Assembly: GCA_017617995.1 (NCBI GenBank)
Contig: JAFZVE010000071.1
Span: 1-37,439 of the forward strand
Length of the DNA stretch: 37,439 nt
Source of the DNA: Clostridiales bacterium
GTDB taxonomy: Bacteria; Bacillota; Clostridia; Saccharofermentanales; Saccharofermentanaceae
Direction: 5' to 3'
Position numbers and translations under genes: made by a program. Each line of letters opens with the position of its first letter. The stretch's first letter is position 1. This document shows positions 7,108 to 16,222 of this stretch, one piece after another. The notes below the pieces were generated by a model that made no database searches, was not told where the DNA came from, and saw only the letters and a list, made by a program, of their open reading frames with translations.

Positions 7108-9681
7108 ATGAAGAGAACGATTCGAGAATGTAAGGGAACAAATAAGCTCTGGGCCAAAAGAGGCCTGGCGGTCCTTCTTTGCGTAGCGATGGTGCTGCCG
7201 ATCGCGTCATGCAAGAAGAGCGGGCAGGAGGGGCAGGGCTCGGATGGGTCTTCCCAGACGCAGCAGAGTGCGCCGCTGATCCCGGTCGCGCAGCGGGAAA
7301 CGCAGTATGTGCAGGAGACGGATCCGTATTTTACGGATTCGGAAGTGGAGTTTCCTGTCCCGGTTGATGAAGGAAGGCAGATGGAGGGCGTGAGTGTCAG
7401 AAATTGCAGGATCGTCAATGACAGAGTCTGCTTTATCTATAATGCCGAATATATGCAGACTCAGGAAGAACGTGATGAGATCAATTCTCTTTCGGGAAAG
7501 TGGGATGAGGAAAGCCAGCTCCGGTACTTCGAACTGCTGGACTCCCTTAACGAGAGCGGACTTCTCTCGTATTCGATGGATGGTGAATCTGTAGTGAAGT
7601 TTGCCGTCCCCGGCGGAAAGACTGTGCAGGGTTTCTTCGCGCTGAAGGACGGAAGGATCGGTGCTATCCTAAACGGCAAATCGTATGAGTATAATGAACA
7701 GGCTCAGCAGTGTGACATGATCTGGGAAGAAAGTCTCGTGTATTTTTCAGCAGAGGGAGAACTGCTCGAGGAGTTCCCGATCGAGGCGGATCTTCAATCT
7801 CTCTTCGGAGGTCAGTTCTTCGAACTGGATAACGGAAATATCATTATCGTAGGCGAGACGGATGTATTGATCGTGGACCATCAGGGGAACATCCTCGGCC
7901 GCGACTCCTTCTACGAATATAGGGGAAGTGCTTTTGAAGAGGGTGGGAAATACTATATCCTTTTCTCCAAGTCGACCATCGTAGATGATACGGTGAAATA
8001 CGAAAAGACCGTCCGCGAGATCGACACGGCGACAGGGAAACTGGGCGATCCGCAGCCGATCGATCCTTCTATCCCGGATATCTTCTTCGACTGCGGGGAG
8101 GCCTGCTATGCGGCGGGACAACTGGAACCGGTCAAGAAGATCGATGTCCTCGGCGGCAAAGTGGAAGTCCTGATGGATTACGCCTACACGGATATTACCC
8201 CGTTTTCTGACGATGTGGCTGATTTCCGGTGTGATCAGGATACGGATCTTTATTTTCTAACGAGAAAGACTTTTTCCGGAAATACATCGTGGGTGCAGTC
8301 GGTGCCGGTGCTGGTGCATCTGCATAAGGAAGAGAAGAATCCGCACGCCGGACGCCCGATCCTCTACGCGGCGACCTGTAAGACCGATTGGGATTCTCCT
8401 TTTACGCAGGCGGTCAATGCATACAATAAGCGACCCGAAAGCAAGGCGCGTATCGTCGTGTATTCGCCGGAGACCGATGTGCCCGGTTACGGGGCGGCGC
8501 AGGCGGATATGGCCGACCAGATCCTCCTTTCCATGAAGTCCGGATCCGGGCCGGATATCCTCCTGAATTGCGGCGAGTTCAGCCAGTTTAACAGCGATAA
8601 GATCCTTGTCGACCTCAATCCCTATATGGACGGTGCGACGGGAATCAACCGGGCGGACTACTACGATAACATCTTCCGCGCCTTCGAGGTCGGAGGAAAA
8701 CTCTATCAGCTTCCGATCAAAGTACAGGTGGATGGTTTCCTCGGGAATCCGGATCTGCTGGGAGGCGTAGACAGCTGGACGATCAGTGATTTTGACGCGA
8801 AGATGGGAAGCATTGGAAACGGTGTATACCCGCTTCTGGGATGGAGCCGTTCTCTTGACAAGTACTGGGATGGCGAAGAAACCGGTGTGGACGTGATCGA
8901 GCCTCTCGGGATGCTCGATGTGCTTCTGGCCCATGACCTTTATCACTACGTGGATTATAGTAACGGCAATTGCAGTTTCGATAGTGATGATTTCCGTACG
9001 CTCCTTCAGATCGCCGGAAAATACGGCGGACGTATCGATCGGGAGAAGCTTATCGATCTGGGTATGAAGTATGATGATATGTCTGACACGGATCAATTTG
9101 CAAGGGCGATGCAGGATGGTGTCGGTGCGCTGGCTATCCTGGAGTTTGCGAGCCTGAGATTCTTCTCTCCTTCGGCCTACCTGTGCGGGGGTGCTCCGCT
9201 CTATCTGGGCTGGCCGACGTCAGGTCAGTCTGGGCTCGGGGCGATGGCCGATGTGTCTGTCGGCATCTCGGCATACTCGAGAGTCCCGGAAGAAGCGTGG
9301 GATTTCGTGTCATTCCTTCTGACGGATGATTCGCTATTTATCGATGAAGATGCAGGGTATTACAGGAGCGGAGGTATCCTCGTACAACGTTCCGCTCTGG
9401 ATGTGACTGCGCAGCAGGAACTGGATGCGTATCTGGCCCGGGTGGAGTTATATAAAGATGAGCCGGGTATGATCGAGCTGGATGCGAAGTTGAGCGAAGA
9501 ATCGCTCCGGAAATATAAGGAAGTGATCGGTACGATCCATTCCTGTGTACAGGTCGATATGGCGATTTTTGCGATCGTAATGGAGGAAGCCCCTGCGTAC
9601 TTTAACGGGCAGAAGAGTGCGGATGATGTGAGTAAGACGATCCAGAACCGCGTGTCGACGATGCTCGCGGAGCAGGGGTAA
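7108..9681 (+). CDS. Lipoprotein with ABC-type solute-binding domain and N-terminal beta-rich half (paralog 2)
   Basis: The frame is open from 7033, but the ATG at 7108 has TTTAGGAGGGCATGGATT before it and gives a normal lipoprotein signal: a basic N-terminus, a hydrophobic core, then LPIASC with Cys35 as the lipidation site. The product has 857 residues. It matches the preceding gene along its length: the SESDPYF/QETDPYF-type segment after the linker, the beta-rich N-terminal half, NPHAGRPILYAATCK at the domain junction (about residue 412), GSGPDILLNCGEFSQFNSDKI, LNPYMDGATGINRADYYDN and a nearly identical C-terminus (AEDVS/ADDVS...IQNRVxTLLAEQG). The two clearly arose by duplication and have since diverged strongly, mostly in the N-terminal half, which suggests different ligands or partners. 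No transporter components are adjacent. Confidence 0.88.
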   Translation: MKRTIRECKGTNKLWAKRGLAVLLCVAMVLPIASCKKSGQEGQGSDGSSQTQQSAPLIPVAQRETQYVQETDPYFTDSEVEFPVPVDEGRQMEGVSVRNCRIVNDRVCFIYNAEYMQTQEERDEINSLSGKWDEESQLRYFELLDSLNESGLLSYSMDGESVVKFAVPGGKTVQGFFALKDGRIGAILNGKSYEYNEQAQQCDMIWEESLVYFSAEGELLEEFPIEADLQSLFGGQFFELDNGNIIIVGETDVLIVDHQGNILGRDSFYEYRGSAFEEGGKYYILFSKSTIVDDTVKYEKTVREIDTATGKLGDPQPIDPSIPDIFFDCGEACYAAGQLEPVKKIDVLGGKVEVLMDYAYTDITPFSDDVADFRCDQDTDLYFLTRKTFSGNTSWVQSVPVLVHLHKEEKNPHAGRPILYAATCKTDWDSPFTQAVNAYNKRPESKARIVVYSPETDVPGYGAAQADMADQILLSMKSGSGPDILLNCGEFSQFNSDKILVDLNPYMDGATGINRADYYDNIFRAFEVGGKLYQLPIKVQVDGFLGNPDLLGGVDSWTISDFDAKMGSIGNGVYPLLGWSRSLDKYWDGEETGVDVIEPLGMLDVLLAHDLYHYVDYSNGNCSFDSDDFRTLLQIAGKYGGRIDREKLIDLGMKYDDMSDTDQFARAMQDGVGALAILEFASLRFFSPSAYLCGGAPLYLGWPTSGQSGLGAMADVSVGISAYSRVPEEAWDFVSFLLTDDSLFIDEDAGYYRSGGILVQRSALDVTAQQELDAYLARVELYKDEPGMIELDAKLSEESLRKYKEVIGTIHSCVQVDMAIFAIVMEEAPAYFNGQKSADDVSKTIQNRVSTMLAEQG

Positions 9682-9696
9682 GTGGCGGTTTTGGAG

Positions 9697-9702
9697 TATA
9701 AT
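9697..9702 (+). promoter_or_regulatory. Candidate -10 box upstream of the elaA-like gene
   Basis: TATAAT occurs 53 bp before the ATG at 9755; the -35 region is poor. It would let the acetyltransferase be transcribed separately from the lipoprotein pair. Confidence 0.35.
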
Positions 9703-9754
9703 GATTTATGCTGATGCGCCGTAAGTAAGATGCGCAAAGCATGAGGAGACCGAT

Positions 9755-10201
9755 ATGCAGTTGATCACGAAGCATTTTTCTGAACTGACCACCCGTGAGC
9801 TCTATGAGATCCTGAAGACGCGTCAGGAGATCTTCGTCGTCGAGCAGAACTGTCCCTGCATGGATATCGACGATCTCGATCTGGATGCGACGCACATCTT
9901 CGCGCAGGACGAGAGCGGCCGCGTGACCGGTTGCCTGCGGGTGTTTATGAGAGATGCGGAAGCGGGTATCGCACAGATCGGACGGGTCGTGACGCTGGTG
10001 CACGGGCAAGGGCTCGGAGGCGAGCTGCTGCACGCCGGAGTGCTTTTCGCGTTTGAGAACATGCATGCCAAGAAGATTTATCTCCACGCCCAGACCTATG
10101 CGATCGGGTACTACGCGAAGGAAGGCTTCCGCGTCGTGTCGGAGGAGTTTATGGAGGACGGCATCCCGCATGTCGAGATGGAGTGCGTGCGGGAGGACTA
10201 G
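9755..10201 (+). CDS. GNAT-family N-acetyltransferase, ElaA type
   Basis: This 148-residue protein begins MQLITKHFSELTTRELYEIL, and the ATG follows GCATGAGGAGACCGAT, an excellent ribosome binding site. The sequence has the ElaA hallmarks: LKTRQEIFVVEQNCPCMDID(DLD) near the N-terminus, then ATHIFAQDESGRVTGCLRV, IGRVVTLVHGQGLGGELL (acetyl-CoA-binding loop, here Gln-Gly-Leu-Gly-Gly) and YYAKEGFRVVSEEFMEDGIPHVEM at the C-terminus. Length is typical of ElaA (about 150 residues). The family is a cytoplasmic acetyltransferase whose physiological substrate is not established. It stands alone between the lipoprotein pair and an unknown membrane protein gene. Confidence 0.93.
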   Translation: MQLITKHFSELTTRELYEILKTRQEIFVVEQNCPCMDIDDLDLDATHIFAQDESGRVTGCLRVFMRDAEAGIAQIGRVVTLVHGQGLGGELLHAGVLFAFENMHAKKIYLHAQTYAIGYYAKEGFRVVSEEFMEDGIPHVEMECVRED

Positions 10202-10211
10202 GTAAAGTCGG

Positions 10212-10254
10212 ATTTACGGACCGAAAACACAATTGTGCCCCAACGTCCGTAAAT
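10212..10254. repeat. Inverted repeat with nested palindrome
   Basis: ATTTACGGAC (10212-10221) and GTCCGTAAAT (10245-10254) are perfect inverted copies around a 23-nt loop that itself contains the palindrome CACAATTGTG (10228-10237). A second, shorter pair follows at 10279-10285/10307-10313 (TTTCCGT/ACGGAAA). There is no T-tract, so it is not an ordinary terminator. Confidence 0.5.
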
Positions 10255-10326
10255 GGATGAGGGACGCGAAAAGAATTGTTTCCGTCGGAGCGAGTGGACC
10301 CGCACAACGGAAATGTACATATGGTG

Positions 10327-10332
10327 TATAAT
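10327..10332 (+). promoter_or_regulatory. Candidate -10 box for the membrane-anchored protein gene
   Basis: TATAAT lies 38 bp upstream of the ATG at 10371, immediately after the second inverted repeat. No convincing -35 is visible. Confidence 0.4.
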
Positions 10333-10370
10333 GGTTCTGCATTTCGGAAAGAAAGGGGAATTGTCGGAAC

Positions 10371-10988
10371 ATGAACGCCAAGCGGCTGATCGTTACCATG
10401 GTTTTTACCGTGATCCTGATCGTCTTTTTCTGCTGGATCATCGGCGTCGGGCTCCAGGACCTGGGGCGCAGGAACCGCATCTGGCGCGAGCAGGCGCAGA
10501 AGGTGACCGACGCGATCGCATACGTCAACGATGCAAAGGTCGACGTGATGTACTACGGTGAAGACCTCAAGGCCCCCGACAGTTTCCGCGTGCGCCACAT
10601 CTATAACTTCGAGCAGGATTCGCTTCTCGGCCCGGAGGACAACCCCGAGCACGACAGCCACATGATCATCGTCCACGACCCGCATGACGATGTTCCGATC
10701 TCGAAGGAGCAGTGGCAGGAGCTTTTCAAGCTGATGAAAAACGACGGCTACATCATCGTATATATCGGCGCGGCGCAGCTGCCGGCCATGCAGGAGGTCG
10801 GATTTTTCTTCGATGTGTATCCCCAGGGGACACGAAGCGTGATACTATGGAACAACGGCGCGAGCAAGGAGATCGGTTTTGCCGACGATGCGACGGTCAT
10901 TCCGGAGGTCGTGCGCGAGACTCTCGCGGCGGAGCAGATCCCGGTCTATGCCATGATCATGAAGTTCAAGGAAGAAGCGTACGTTTAG
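10371..10988 (+). CDS. Membrane-anchored protein of unknown function
   Basis: The product has 205 residues. One strongly hydrophobic N-terminal segment (residues about 5-27, RLIVTMVFTVILIVFFCWII) would anchor it with the rest outside or inside the membrane; it is not followed by a cleavage site I trust. The remaining domain alternates predicted strands and helices (DAKVDVMYYGEDLK, SHMIIVHDPHDDVPISKEQWQELFKLMKND, GYIIVYIGAAQLPAMQE) in a Rossmann-like rhythm. I do not recognise a family. The best ribosome binding site is AAAGGGGAA, 11-12 nt before the ATG. It precedes prfA by 110 bp. Confidence 0.75.
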   Translation: MNAKRLIVTMVFTVILIVFFCWIIGVGLQDLGRRNRIWREQAQKVTDAIAYVNDAKVDVMYYGEDLKAPDSFRVRHIYNFEQDSLLGPEDNPEHDSHMIIVHDPHDDVPISKEQWQELFKLMKNDGYIIVYIGAAQLPAMQEVGFFFDVYPQGTRSVILWNNGASKEIGFADDATVIPEVVRETLAAEQIPVYAMIMKFKEEAYV

Positions 10989-11098
10989 ATTAAGGCCACG
11001 GCGTGAAAAGCACTGTGGCCGGAGATCTTGTGCATCGACTGAAGATGCGGCGTTATCCTTAGGGAATACTGGTTAAGATAGATGGAGAAGAACATCAA

Positions 11099-12196
11099 GT
11101 GAATAACGAAAGAGAAAGAATCGAACAGATACTGCACCGCTACGACGAGATCATCGCCTCGATGGCTGATCCTGCGATCGTCAGCGACGGCGCAAGATAC
11201 TTAAAACTCACCAAGGAGCTATCCGACCTCGAGCCGGTGGTGACTCGCATCCACGATAAAGATCGTGTCGTGCGCGAGCTTGCCGATGCCAGGGAACTGC
11301 ACACTTCTGCAGACGACGAAGAGATGCGGCAGATGGCTGCGGAGGAAGTCGAATCGCTCGAGCAGGAACTTATGTCGATCGAGGCGGATCTCGAAGATCT
11401 TCTCGCGGTAAAAGACCCGAAGGACGACCGCTCGGTCATCATGGAGATCCGGGCCGGCGCAGGCGGTGAAGAAGCCGCACTTTTCGTGGCGGACCTGTAC
11501 AAGATGTATACGGCATATGCACTGAGCAAAGGCTGGAAAATCGAGTATATCGAAAGTAACGACACGGAGCTCGGCGGATACCAGAAACTGGTCTATTCGA
11601 TTGAGGGTAAGGGCGCATACAGCTGCTTCAAGTATGAGAGCGGCGTGCACCGTGTGCAGCGTGTGCCGGTGACAGAATCAGGCGGGCGCGTGCACACGTC
11701 CACCGTGACGGTGGCGGTGCTGCCGGAGGTTGATGAAGTCGAGGTCAACATCAATCCCAATGACCTCAAGATCGATACTTTCCGCGCGTCGGGTGCGGGC
11801 GGCCAGCACATCAACAGGACGGACTCGGCGATCCGCATCACGCACATTCCGACTGGTCTCGTGGTGACGTGCCAGGATGAGCGTTCGCAGCATAAGAACC
11901 GGGCAAAAGCGATGGCGGTGCTGCAGAGCCGGCTTCTCGAGATGGAGGAGAGTAAGCAGAGCGGCGCGATCGCAGCGGAGAGAAGATCACAGGTGGGGAC
12001 CGGTGATCGCTCCGAGAAGATACGTACCTATAATTATCATCAGGGTCGCGTGACCGATCACCGCATCGGGCTGACGCTTTACCGCCTTGAGGAGATCCTC
12101 GGCGGTGACCTCGAGGAAATAGTAAGACAGCTGACTCTGGCGGACCGGGCCAATAAGCTCGGGTCCGGATCCGGGGACGAAGGAGATGACGAGTAA
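11099..12196 (+). CDS. prfA: Peptide chain release factor 1
   Basis: This 365-residue protein is release factor 1, which recognises UAA and UAG stop codons and triggers hydrolysis of peptidyl-tRNA on the ribosome. The catalytic GGQ lies in ASGAGGQHINRTDSAIRI, and the tripeptide position has PVT (RVPVTESGG), the RF1-type PxT rather than the SPF of RF2. The start is a GTG at 11099 preceded by GGAGAAGAACATCAA. Length is normal. The stop overlaps the next start (TAATG), so translation is coupled to the threonylcarbamoyl-AMP synthase fusion. In many Bacillota prmC, the methyltransferase for the GGQ glutamine, sits between these genes; it is absent here and must be elsewhere. Confidence 0.98.
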   Translation: MNNERERIEQILHRYDEIIASMADPAIVSDGARYLKLTKELSDLEPVVTRIHDKDRVVRELADARELHTSADDEEMRQMAAEEVESLEQELMSIEADLEDLLAVKDPKDDRSVIMEIRAGAGGEEAALFVADLYKMYTAYALSKGWKIEYIESNDTELGGYQKLVYSIEGKGAYSCFKYESGVHRVQRVPVTESGGRVHTSTVTVAVLPEVDEVEVNINPNDLKIDTFRASGAGGQHINRTDSAIRITHIPTGLVVTCQDERSQHKNRAKAMAVLQSRLLEMEESKQSGAIAAERRSQVGTGDRSEKIRTYNYHQGRVTDHRIGLTLYRLEEILGGDLEEIVRQLTLADRANKLGSGSGDEGDDE

Positions 12197-13815
12197 TGGA
12201 GTGGGAAACGAAACTGGTCTCACCGGAGGATGAAGAAGGCTTCGCTGCGGCGGCGCGTGCGCTCGCAGATGGCGAGGTCGTAGGCATGCCGACCGAGACG
12301 GTGTACGGGCTCGGGGCGGATGCGAGAAACCCCGAAGCGGTGGAGAAGATCTATAAAGCGAAAGGCCGTCCGTCGGACAATCCTCTGATCGTCCACGTGG
12401 CAAGTAAGGAAACGATACCGAGCCTTGTCAAAGAGATCACACCGATCGCGCAGGTCCTGATCGATGCATTTATGCCGGGACCGATCACAGTCATCATGAA
12501 AAAGTCTACACTTGTTCCTTACTGCGTCAGCGCAGGGCTGGACACGGTAGGAGTACGTTTCCCGGTGCACCCGGTCGCGCAAAGACTCATCGCGATGAGC
12601 GGCGTGCCGGTAGCGGCGCCGTCCGCGAATCTCTCGGGGAGCCCGTCGCCGACGAAGGCCGGGCATGTCATGAAAGATATGGATGGACGGATCCCGTATA
12701 TCGTCGATGGTGGGGAGTGTCAGGTGGGACTCGAGTCGACGGTGGTCGATGCGACGGGCAACTGGCCGCAGATCTTACGGCCCGGTGCTGTCACGATGGA
12801 GCAGATGGAAGCGGCGCTTGATGCGGCCGGCATCAGTAAGCCCGAGGAACTGAAACTTCACGAAGTCTCCCCGGACGAAGCACCACGCGCGCCGGGCATG
12901 AAGTACCGGCACTATGCGCCGTCCTGCGAGGTGAAGATACTCGGAGACGGGATGCATGAAGACTTTTCGAACTATCTCGAATACTACAAACAGACCGTCA
13001 TGCACGCGATCCTCGACGGGAGGACCCCGGTAGGACTTTTCGTGGGAGAAGAGATCGCGCAGCATCTTCGTATACTCTTTGCCGATAAAGAGGAACAGAT
13101 CCTCTACTACATCTACGGAGGAACAGAGAACGTAGAAGCGGCTTCGCAGCATCTTTTCGACGGCTTACGTACACTGGATGAAAAGGGCGCGAAGCTCATC
13201 GCCGCGCCTGCATTTCCGGAAGAGGGCCTGGGGCTTGCATATATGAACCGCCTCAATAAGGCTGCAACTGCGAACATCGCGCAGGTGAGAAAGAGAAGCG
13301 GCAAGAAGATCATGTTCGTATGCTCCGGAAATACCTGCAGAAGTCCTCTGGCCGAGGCGATCTTCCGCTCGATCTTCCGTTCGACCGGACCGCACCACAT
13401 GATCGGACATCCCGAGATCGAGGCAAAAGTAGACGCCTGCTCGGCCGGTGCTTTTGCCTCGGGAGACCAGCCATATACACCATACTCGGTGAGAATCGCA
13501 AAGTACGAGTACGATGAGGACATCTCAGGCGGGACGTCGCACATCGCGATCAAAGAGCGGCTCGTCTCGCAGGATCTTGTCCTATGCATGACCGATGACC
13601 ACTCGCATTTCCTGCGTGAACGTTTCCCGGACCTGAGTGATCGCATCTTCTCGTTCCGCGAGCTTCTCTCGGATTACGATATTCCGAATGTCGATGGTGA
13701 AGTCCCGGATCCGTACGGAGGGGATTATCTCGAGTACATGGAGACGGCCAAACAGCTCGATCGAATCATCCGCGCGCTGATGCCGGAGATATTGAAACAC
13801 TGGGAGATGGAGTAG
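12196..13815 (+). CDS. Threonylcarbamoyl-AMP synthase (Sua5) fused to a YwlE-like protein-arginine phosphatase
   Basis: The 539-residue protein joins two enzymes that are usually separate. Residues about 10-205 are the YrdC/TsaC domain (MPTETVYGLGADA, IYKAKGRPSDNPL, APSANLSGSPSPT), which makes threonylcarbamoyl-AMP for tRNA t6A. Residues about 230-355 match the C-terminal Sua5 domain (GMKYRHYAPSCEV). Residues about 370-535 are a low-molecular-weight phosphatase: the P-loop VCSGNTCRSP has nucleophile Cys376 and Arg382, and the general acid Asp505 is in DPYGG. The Thr at position 380 of the P-loop is the residue that in Bacillus subtilis YwlE favours phosphoarginine; tyrosine phosphatases usually have Ile or Leu there. 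In B. subtilis ywlC (Sua5) and ywlE lie close together downstream of prfA, which explains how a fusion could arise. Start overlaps the prfA stop by one base. Confidence 0.95.
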   Translation: MEWETKLVSPEDEEGFAAAARALADGEVVGMPTETVYGLGADARNPEAVEKIYKAKGRPSDNPLIVHVASKETIPSLVKEITPIAQVLIDAFMPGPITVIMKKSTLVPYCVSAGLDTVGVRFPVHPVAQRLIAMSGVPVAAPSANLSGSPSPTKAGHVMKDMDGRIPYIVDGGECQVGLESTVVDATGNWPQILRPGAVTMEQMEAALDAAGISKPEELKLHEVSPDEAPRAPGMKYRHYAPSCEVKILGDGMHEDFSNYLEYYKQTVMHAILDGRTPVGLFVGEEIAQHLRILFADKEEQILYYIYGGTENVEAASQHLFDGLRTLDEKGAKLIAAPAFPEEGLGLAYMNRLNKAATANIAQVRKRSGKKIMFVCSGNTCRSPLAEAIFRSIFRSTGPHHMIGHPEIEAKVDACSAGAFASGDQPYTPYSVRIAKYEYDEDISGGTSHIAIKERLVSQDLVLCMTDDHSHFLRERFPDLSDRIFSFRELLSDYDIPNVDGEVPDPYGGDYLEYMETAKQLDRIIRALMPEILKHWEME

Positions 13816-13876
13816 AGCGCCGCGCCACGCAGGTGCGGCCGCGCGCAGAGATTCTTTTGCGAAAGGTGAGAAGCAG

Positions 13877-14428
13877 ATGCTGTACATCATGAGACACGGA
13901 AAGACCGACTGGAATGACCGGCATAAATTGCAGGGACGGACCGATATCCCCCTCAATAACGATGGCCGGGAGATGGCTCGCGCCGCCGCGGAGGAATATA
14001 AGGACGTGCACCTCGACGTGTGCTTCTGCTCACCGCTTCAGCGCGCAAAAGAGACGGCGGAGATCCTTCTTCAGGGGCGCGATGTCCCGATCATCACGGA
14101 TGACCGCCTCCTGGAGATGAGCTTCGGGATCTATGAGGGGGTCGAGAATTCTTTCTCGACACCGGAACTTCCGATCAATGTCCTCTTCTGGCATCCGGAG
14201 GAATACACGGAGCCGGTCGAAGGAGGTGAGAGCCTCGACGAACTGTTCTCCCGGACCAGTGCTTTTGTAGAAGAGAAAGTGATGCCGGAACTCGCGGCGG
14301 GAAAGGACGTTCTCATCGTCGGACACGGCGCCATGAACTCCGCGCTCATCTGCGGGCTAAAGAAACGCCCGCGGTCAGAGTTCTGGGCGGAGGGGATCCC
14401 TCAGTGCAAGCTGATGAAGCTTCTTTGA
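13877..14428 (+). CDS. Histidine phosphatase family protein (phosphoglycerate mutase-like)
   Basis: The 183-residue protein begins MLYIMRHGKTDWNDRHKLQG. RHG carries the catalytic phospho-accepting histidine, with a second catalytic histidine in LIVGHGAMNSAL near residue 155, and the family motifs CSPLQRAKETAEI and LLEMSFGIYEG between them. GAAAGGTGAGAAGCAG before the ATG is a good ribosome binding site. Such small proteins hydrolyse phosphoesters of small molecules (for example alpha-ribazole phosphate or phosphoglycerate), and the substrate cannot be told from sequence alone. It lies 61 bp after the Sua5-phosphatase fusion and ends at the strong terminator at 14459. Confidence 0.92.
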   Translation: MLYIMRHGKTDWNDRHKLQGRTDIPLNNDGREMARAAAEEYKDVHLDVCFCSPLQRAKETAEILLQGRDVPIITDDRLLEMSFGIYEGVENSFSTPELPINVLFWHPEEYTEPVEGGESLDELFSRTSAFVEEKVMPELAAGKDVLIVGHGAMNSALICGLKKRPRSEFWAEGIPQCKLMKLL

Positions 14429-14458
14429 GACAATTTTCTTGATCCTTAACCCAAAAAG

Positions 14459-14505
14459 AAACTTCCCAAATTCTTCGCAAAATAAGGAAGATTTGGGAAG
14501 TTTTT
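14459..14505. terminator. Bidirectional Rho-independent terminator
   Basis: AAACTTCCCAAATTCTTC and GGAAGATTTGGGAAGTTT pair over about 17 bp with one bulged T. A run of T follows on the plus strand and TTTCTTTTTGG follows on the minus strand. It separates the convergent histidine phosphatase gene and lipoprotein gene and can serve both. Confidence 0.88.
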
Positions 14506-14542
14506 GGTAAACGCAGTTAGAACTGACTTCGAAAGAAGGGCT

Positions 14543-16222
14543 TCATCCCGCGAACTGCAGTCCTGCGAAGAGCTCCTGCTGCGGCATGCCGTTGATCAGT
14601 ACCTCGTAACTGTCGACAGGTAGCTCGAACGGGACGGCAACAAAGTATTCCTCATCCGGATCTTCTTCTACTGTGGAGTAGATGATGTACATGGTGTCAA
14701 AATCGATCGCATAGGTATACAGCGTCGTTCCGGCTGACAGGGTGATCGTATCGGTCACGTTCAGATCATAGTCGAGCTTCAGTGCACCCTCGATATCCAC
14801 CTTCGTGACTGCCGAGCGGGAAGCACCGTAGAAAAGCTTGCTGAAGAACGTGTTGTCCGGTACCGGATGACCATCCTGATCGATGGTGTAGTTGCCGATG
14901 ATCGTGCCGGTTCCCATGATCTCCGAGGAGAAACCGAAGTCGAACGATTCCGGGTTATACGGGAAGCCGTGGAAAGTGCCGTCAAAACTGCAGACGAAGG
15001 AGATACTCGAACCGTCGATCTCGAAGCAGTAACCGGCAGCACCGGCACTTTCTTCGTAATAGGCGATGTATACGTAATCGGCACCGTTCACATGCATAAA
15101 GTAGAAAGTATCATAATAGAGCGGAATGTCAGAGATCAGCTGGCTCGGAACAGAGGCGCTCTCGTTGTTGTACCAGAGTGTCATGGTATTGACGGCATCA
15201 TACTCGTCATAGGTGATGTCGAGCTTGATCTTATCGAGCGTGCTGTCTCCGTCGACATCCCAGTCGATCACGCGGGTGTCGTCCGCGACGAGCGTGTAGG
15301 ATTCGGGCGTATTGCCGAAGTATTCCATATTCACGCAATCAGCGAGCATGTAAACCGGGACCTTGAAGTACTTATCGGATTCGATATAGACGAAAATTCC
15401 GTCGTAGCCGAACGAGAAGTAGACCTCGAAACCATTGCGGATGATGTCGAGTGTGGAACTGATACTATCTTTATCTCCTTGCAGAAGTTCGGGGGAGGCG
15501 ACGAGGTAGCTGTCGACGAAATCGCAGAAAGCGGCGCGGTCCGTGACGACGTCATCGAACTTGATCTGTTCGCCATTCATGGAGTTAAAGTTGATGTAGA
15601 ACGGTGCGGTGCCGTCATTCTCGGAACTCAGCATCGTGACGAGAAGCGAGCAGACAGTGCTGTCCGCACGGAAAACCGTGGTCCGGCAGATGTGGCAGAT
15701 GCTCATGTGGTACTGGCCGTCGGCGATATCCTGGATGAACTTCGAACGGGCGGTCTCATAGATCGAATCATTGGATTCGAGAAGATATCCGTAGAAATCG
15801 TCGAGCGATGTGGAAAGCGCATCGTATCCGGGAGTGTCGAAATAGTAGTCATCGCAGTACTCGGCGACCGCCATCATGGTGGTGTTCTCGCCGTCCGTAT
15901 AGGGTCTTGCGAAAGCAAGATCGGTCGGAATGTTATAGAACCCGAGGTTTTCAAGCGTATGGTTGATGACAAAAGACCCAGGCACCACTGTGCCTGTCTC
16001 ACTTGTTTCGCTTGTGTCACTTTCCGATGTCGAGGACGCTTCGGTCGTCTCGGAGGTGTCCGTCACCTCGGTGTCCGAAGTGTCCGGATGTTCTGTATCG
16101 GGAGTTTCTTCTTCCTCTGTGGTCGTCTTTTTCGTCTTTTTCTTCGTTGTCTCTTCCTTTGTGCAGCCCGCTAACGCGAACACCATGGATAGACTCAAGA
16201 TACATGCGATGACTCTCTTCAT
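14543..16222 (-). CDS. Lipoprotein with acidic linker, weakly RsiV/DUF3298-like
   Basis: The 559-residue protein has a clear lipoprotein signal ([20 protein letters not shown], Cys20 in LAGC), then a Lys/Thr/Glu and Ser/Thr/Glu-rich linker to about residue 80 that should hold it off the membrane. The globular part contains [19 protein letters not shown], reminiscent of the DUF3298 domain of RsiV-like proteins, and [16 protein letters not shown] (residues about 320-335), a calcium-loop-like segment. I do not recognise a catalytic site. Its ATG overlaps the stop of spoVG by four bases (ATGA) and GGAGACGAAAT at the end of spoVG is its ribosome binding site, so the two are translated from one message. 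Function is unknown. Confidence 0.85.
   Translation of the reverse strand: MKRVIACILSLSMVFALAGCTKEETTKKKTKKTTTEEEETPDTEHPDTSDTEVTDTSETTEASSTSESDTSETSETGTVVPGSFVINHTLENLGFYNIPTDLAFARPYTDGENTTMMAVAEYCDDYYFDTPGYDALSTSLDDFYGYLLESNDSIYETARSKFIQDIADGQYHMSICHICRTTVFRADSTVCSLLVTMLSSENDGTAPFYINFNSMNGEQIKFDDVVTDRAAFCDFVDSYLVASPELLQGDKDSISSTLDIIRNGFEVYFSFGYDGIFVYIESDKYFKVPVYMLADCVNMEYFGNTPESYTLVADDTRVIDWDVDGDSTLDKIKLDITYDEYDAVNTMTLWYNNESASVPSQLISDIPLYYDTFYFMHVNGADYVYIAYYEESAGAAGYCFEIDGSSISFVCSFDGTFHGFPYNPESFDFGFSSEIMGTGTIIGNYTIDQDGHPVPDNTFFSKLFYGASRSAVTKVDIEGALKLDYDLNVTDTITLSAGTTLYTYAIDFDTMYIIYSTVEEDPDEEYFVAVPFELPVDSYEVLINGMPQQELFAGLQFAG

Noticed and set aside
4529..9681. Two-component or transporter operon with a permease
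   Set aside because: Only two binding lipoproteins are present; the intervals on both sides contain no permease or ATPase gene.
14867..16174. Plus-strand frame of 435 codons
   Set aside because: It mirrors the lipoprotein gene on the minus strand, is rich in valine and isoleucine from complementary codons, and has no recognisable domain.
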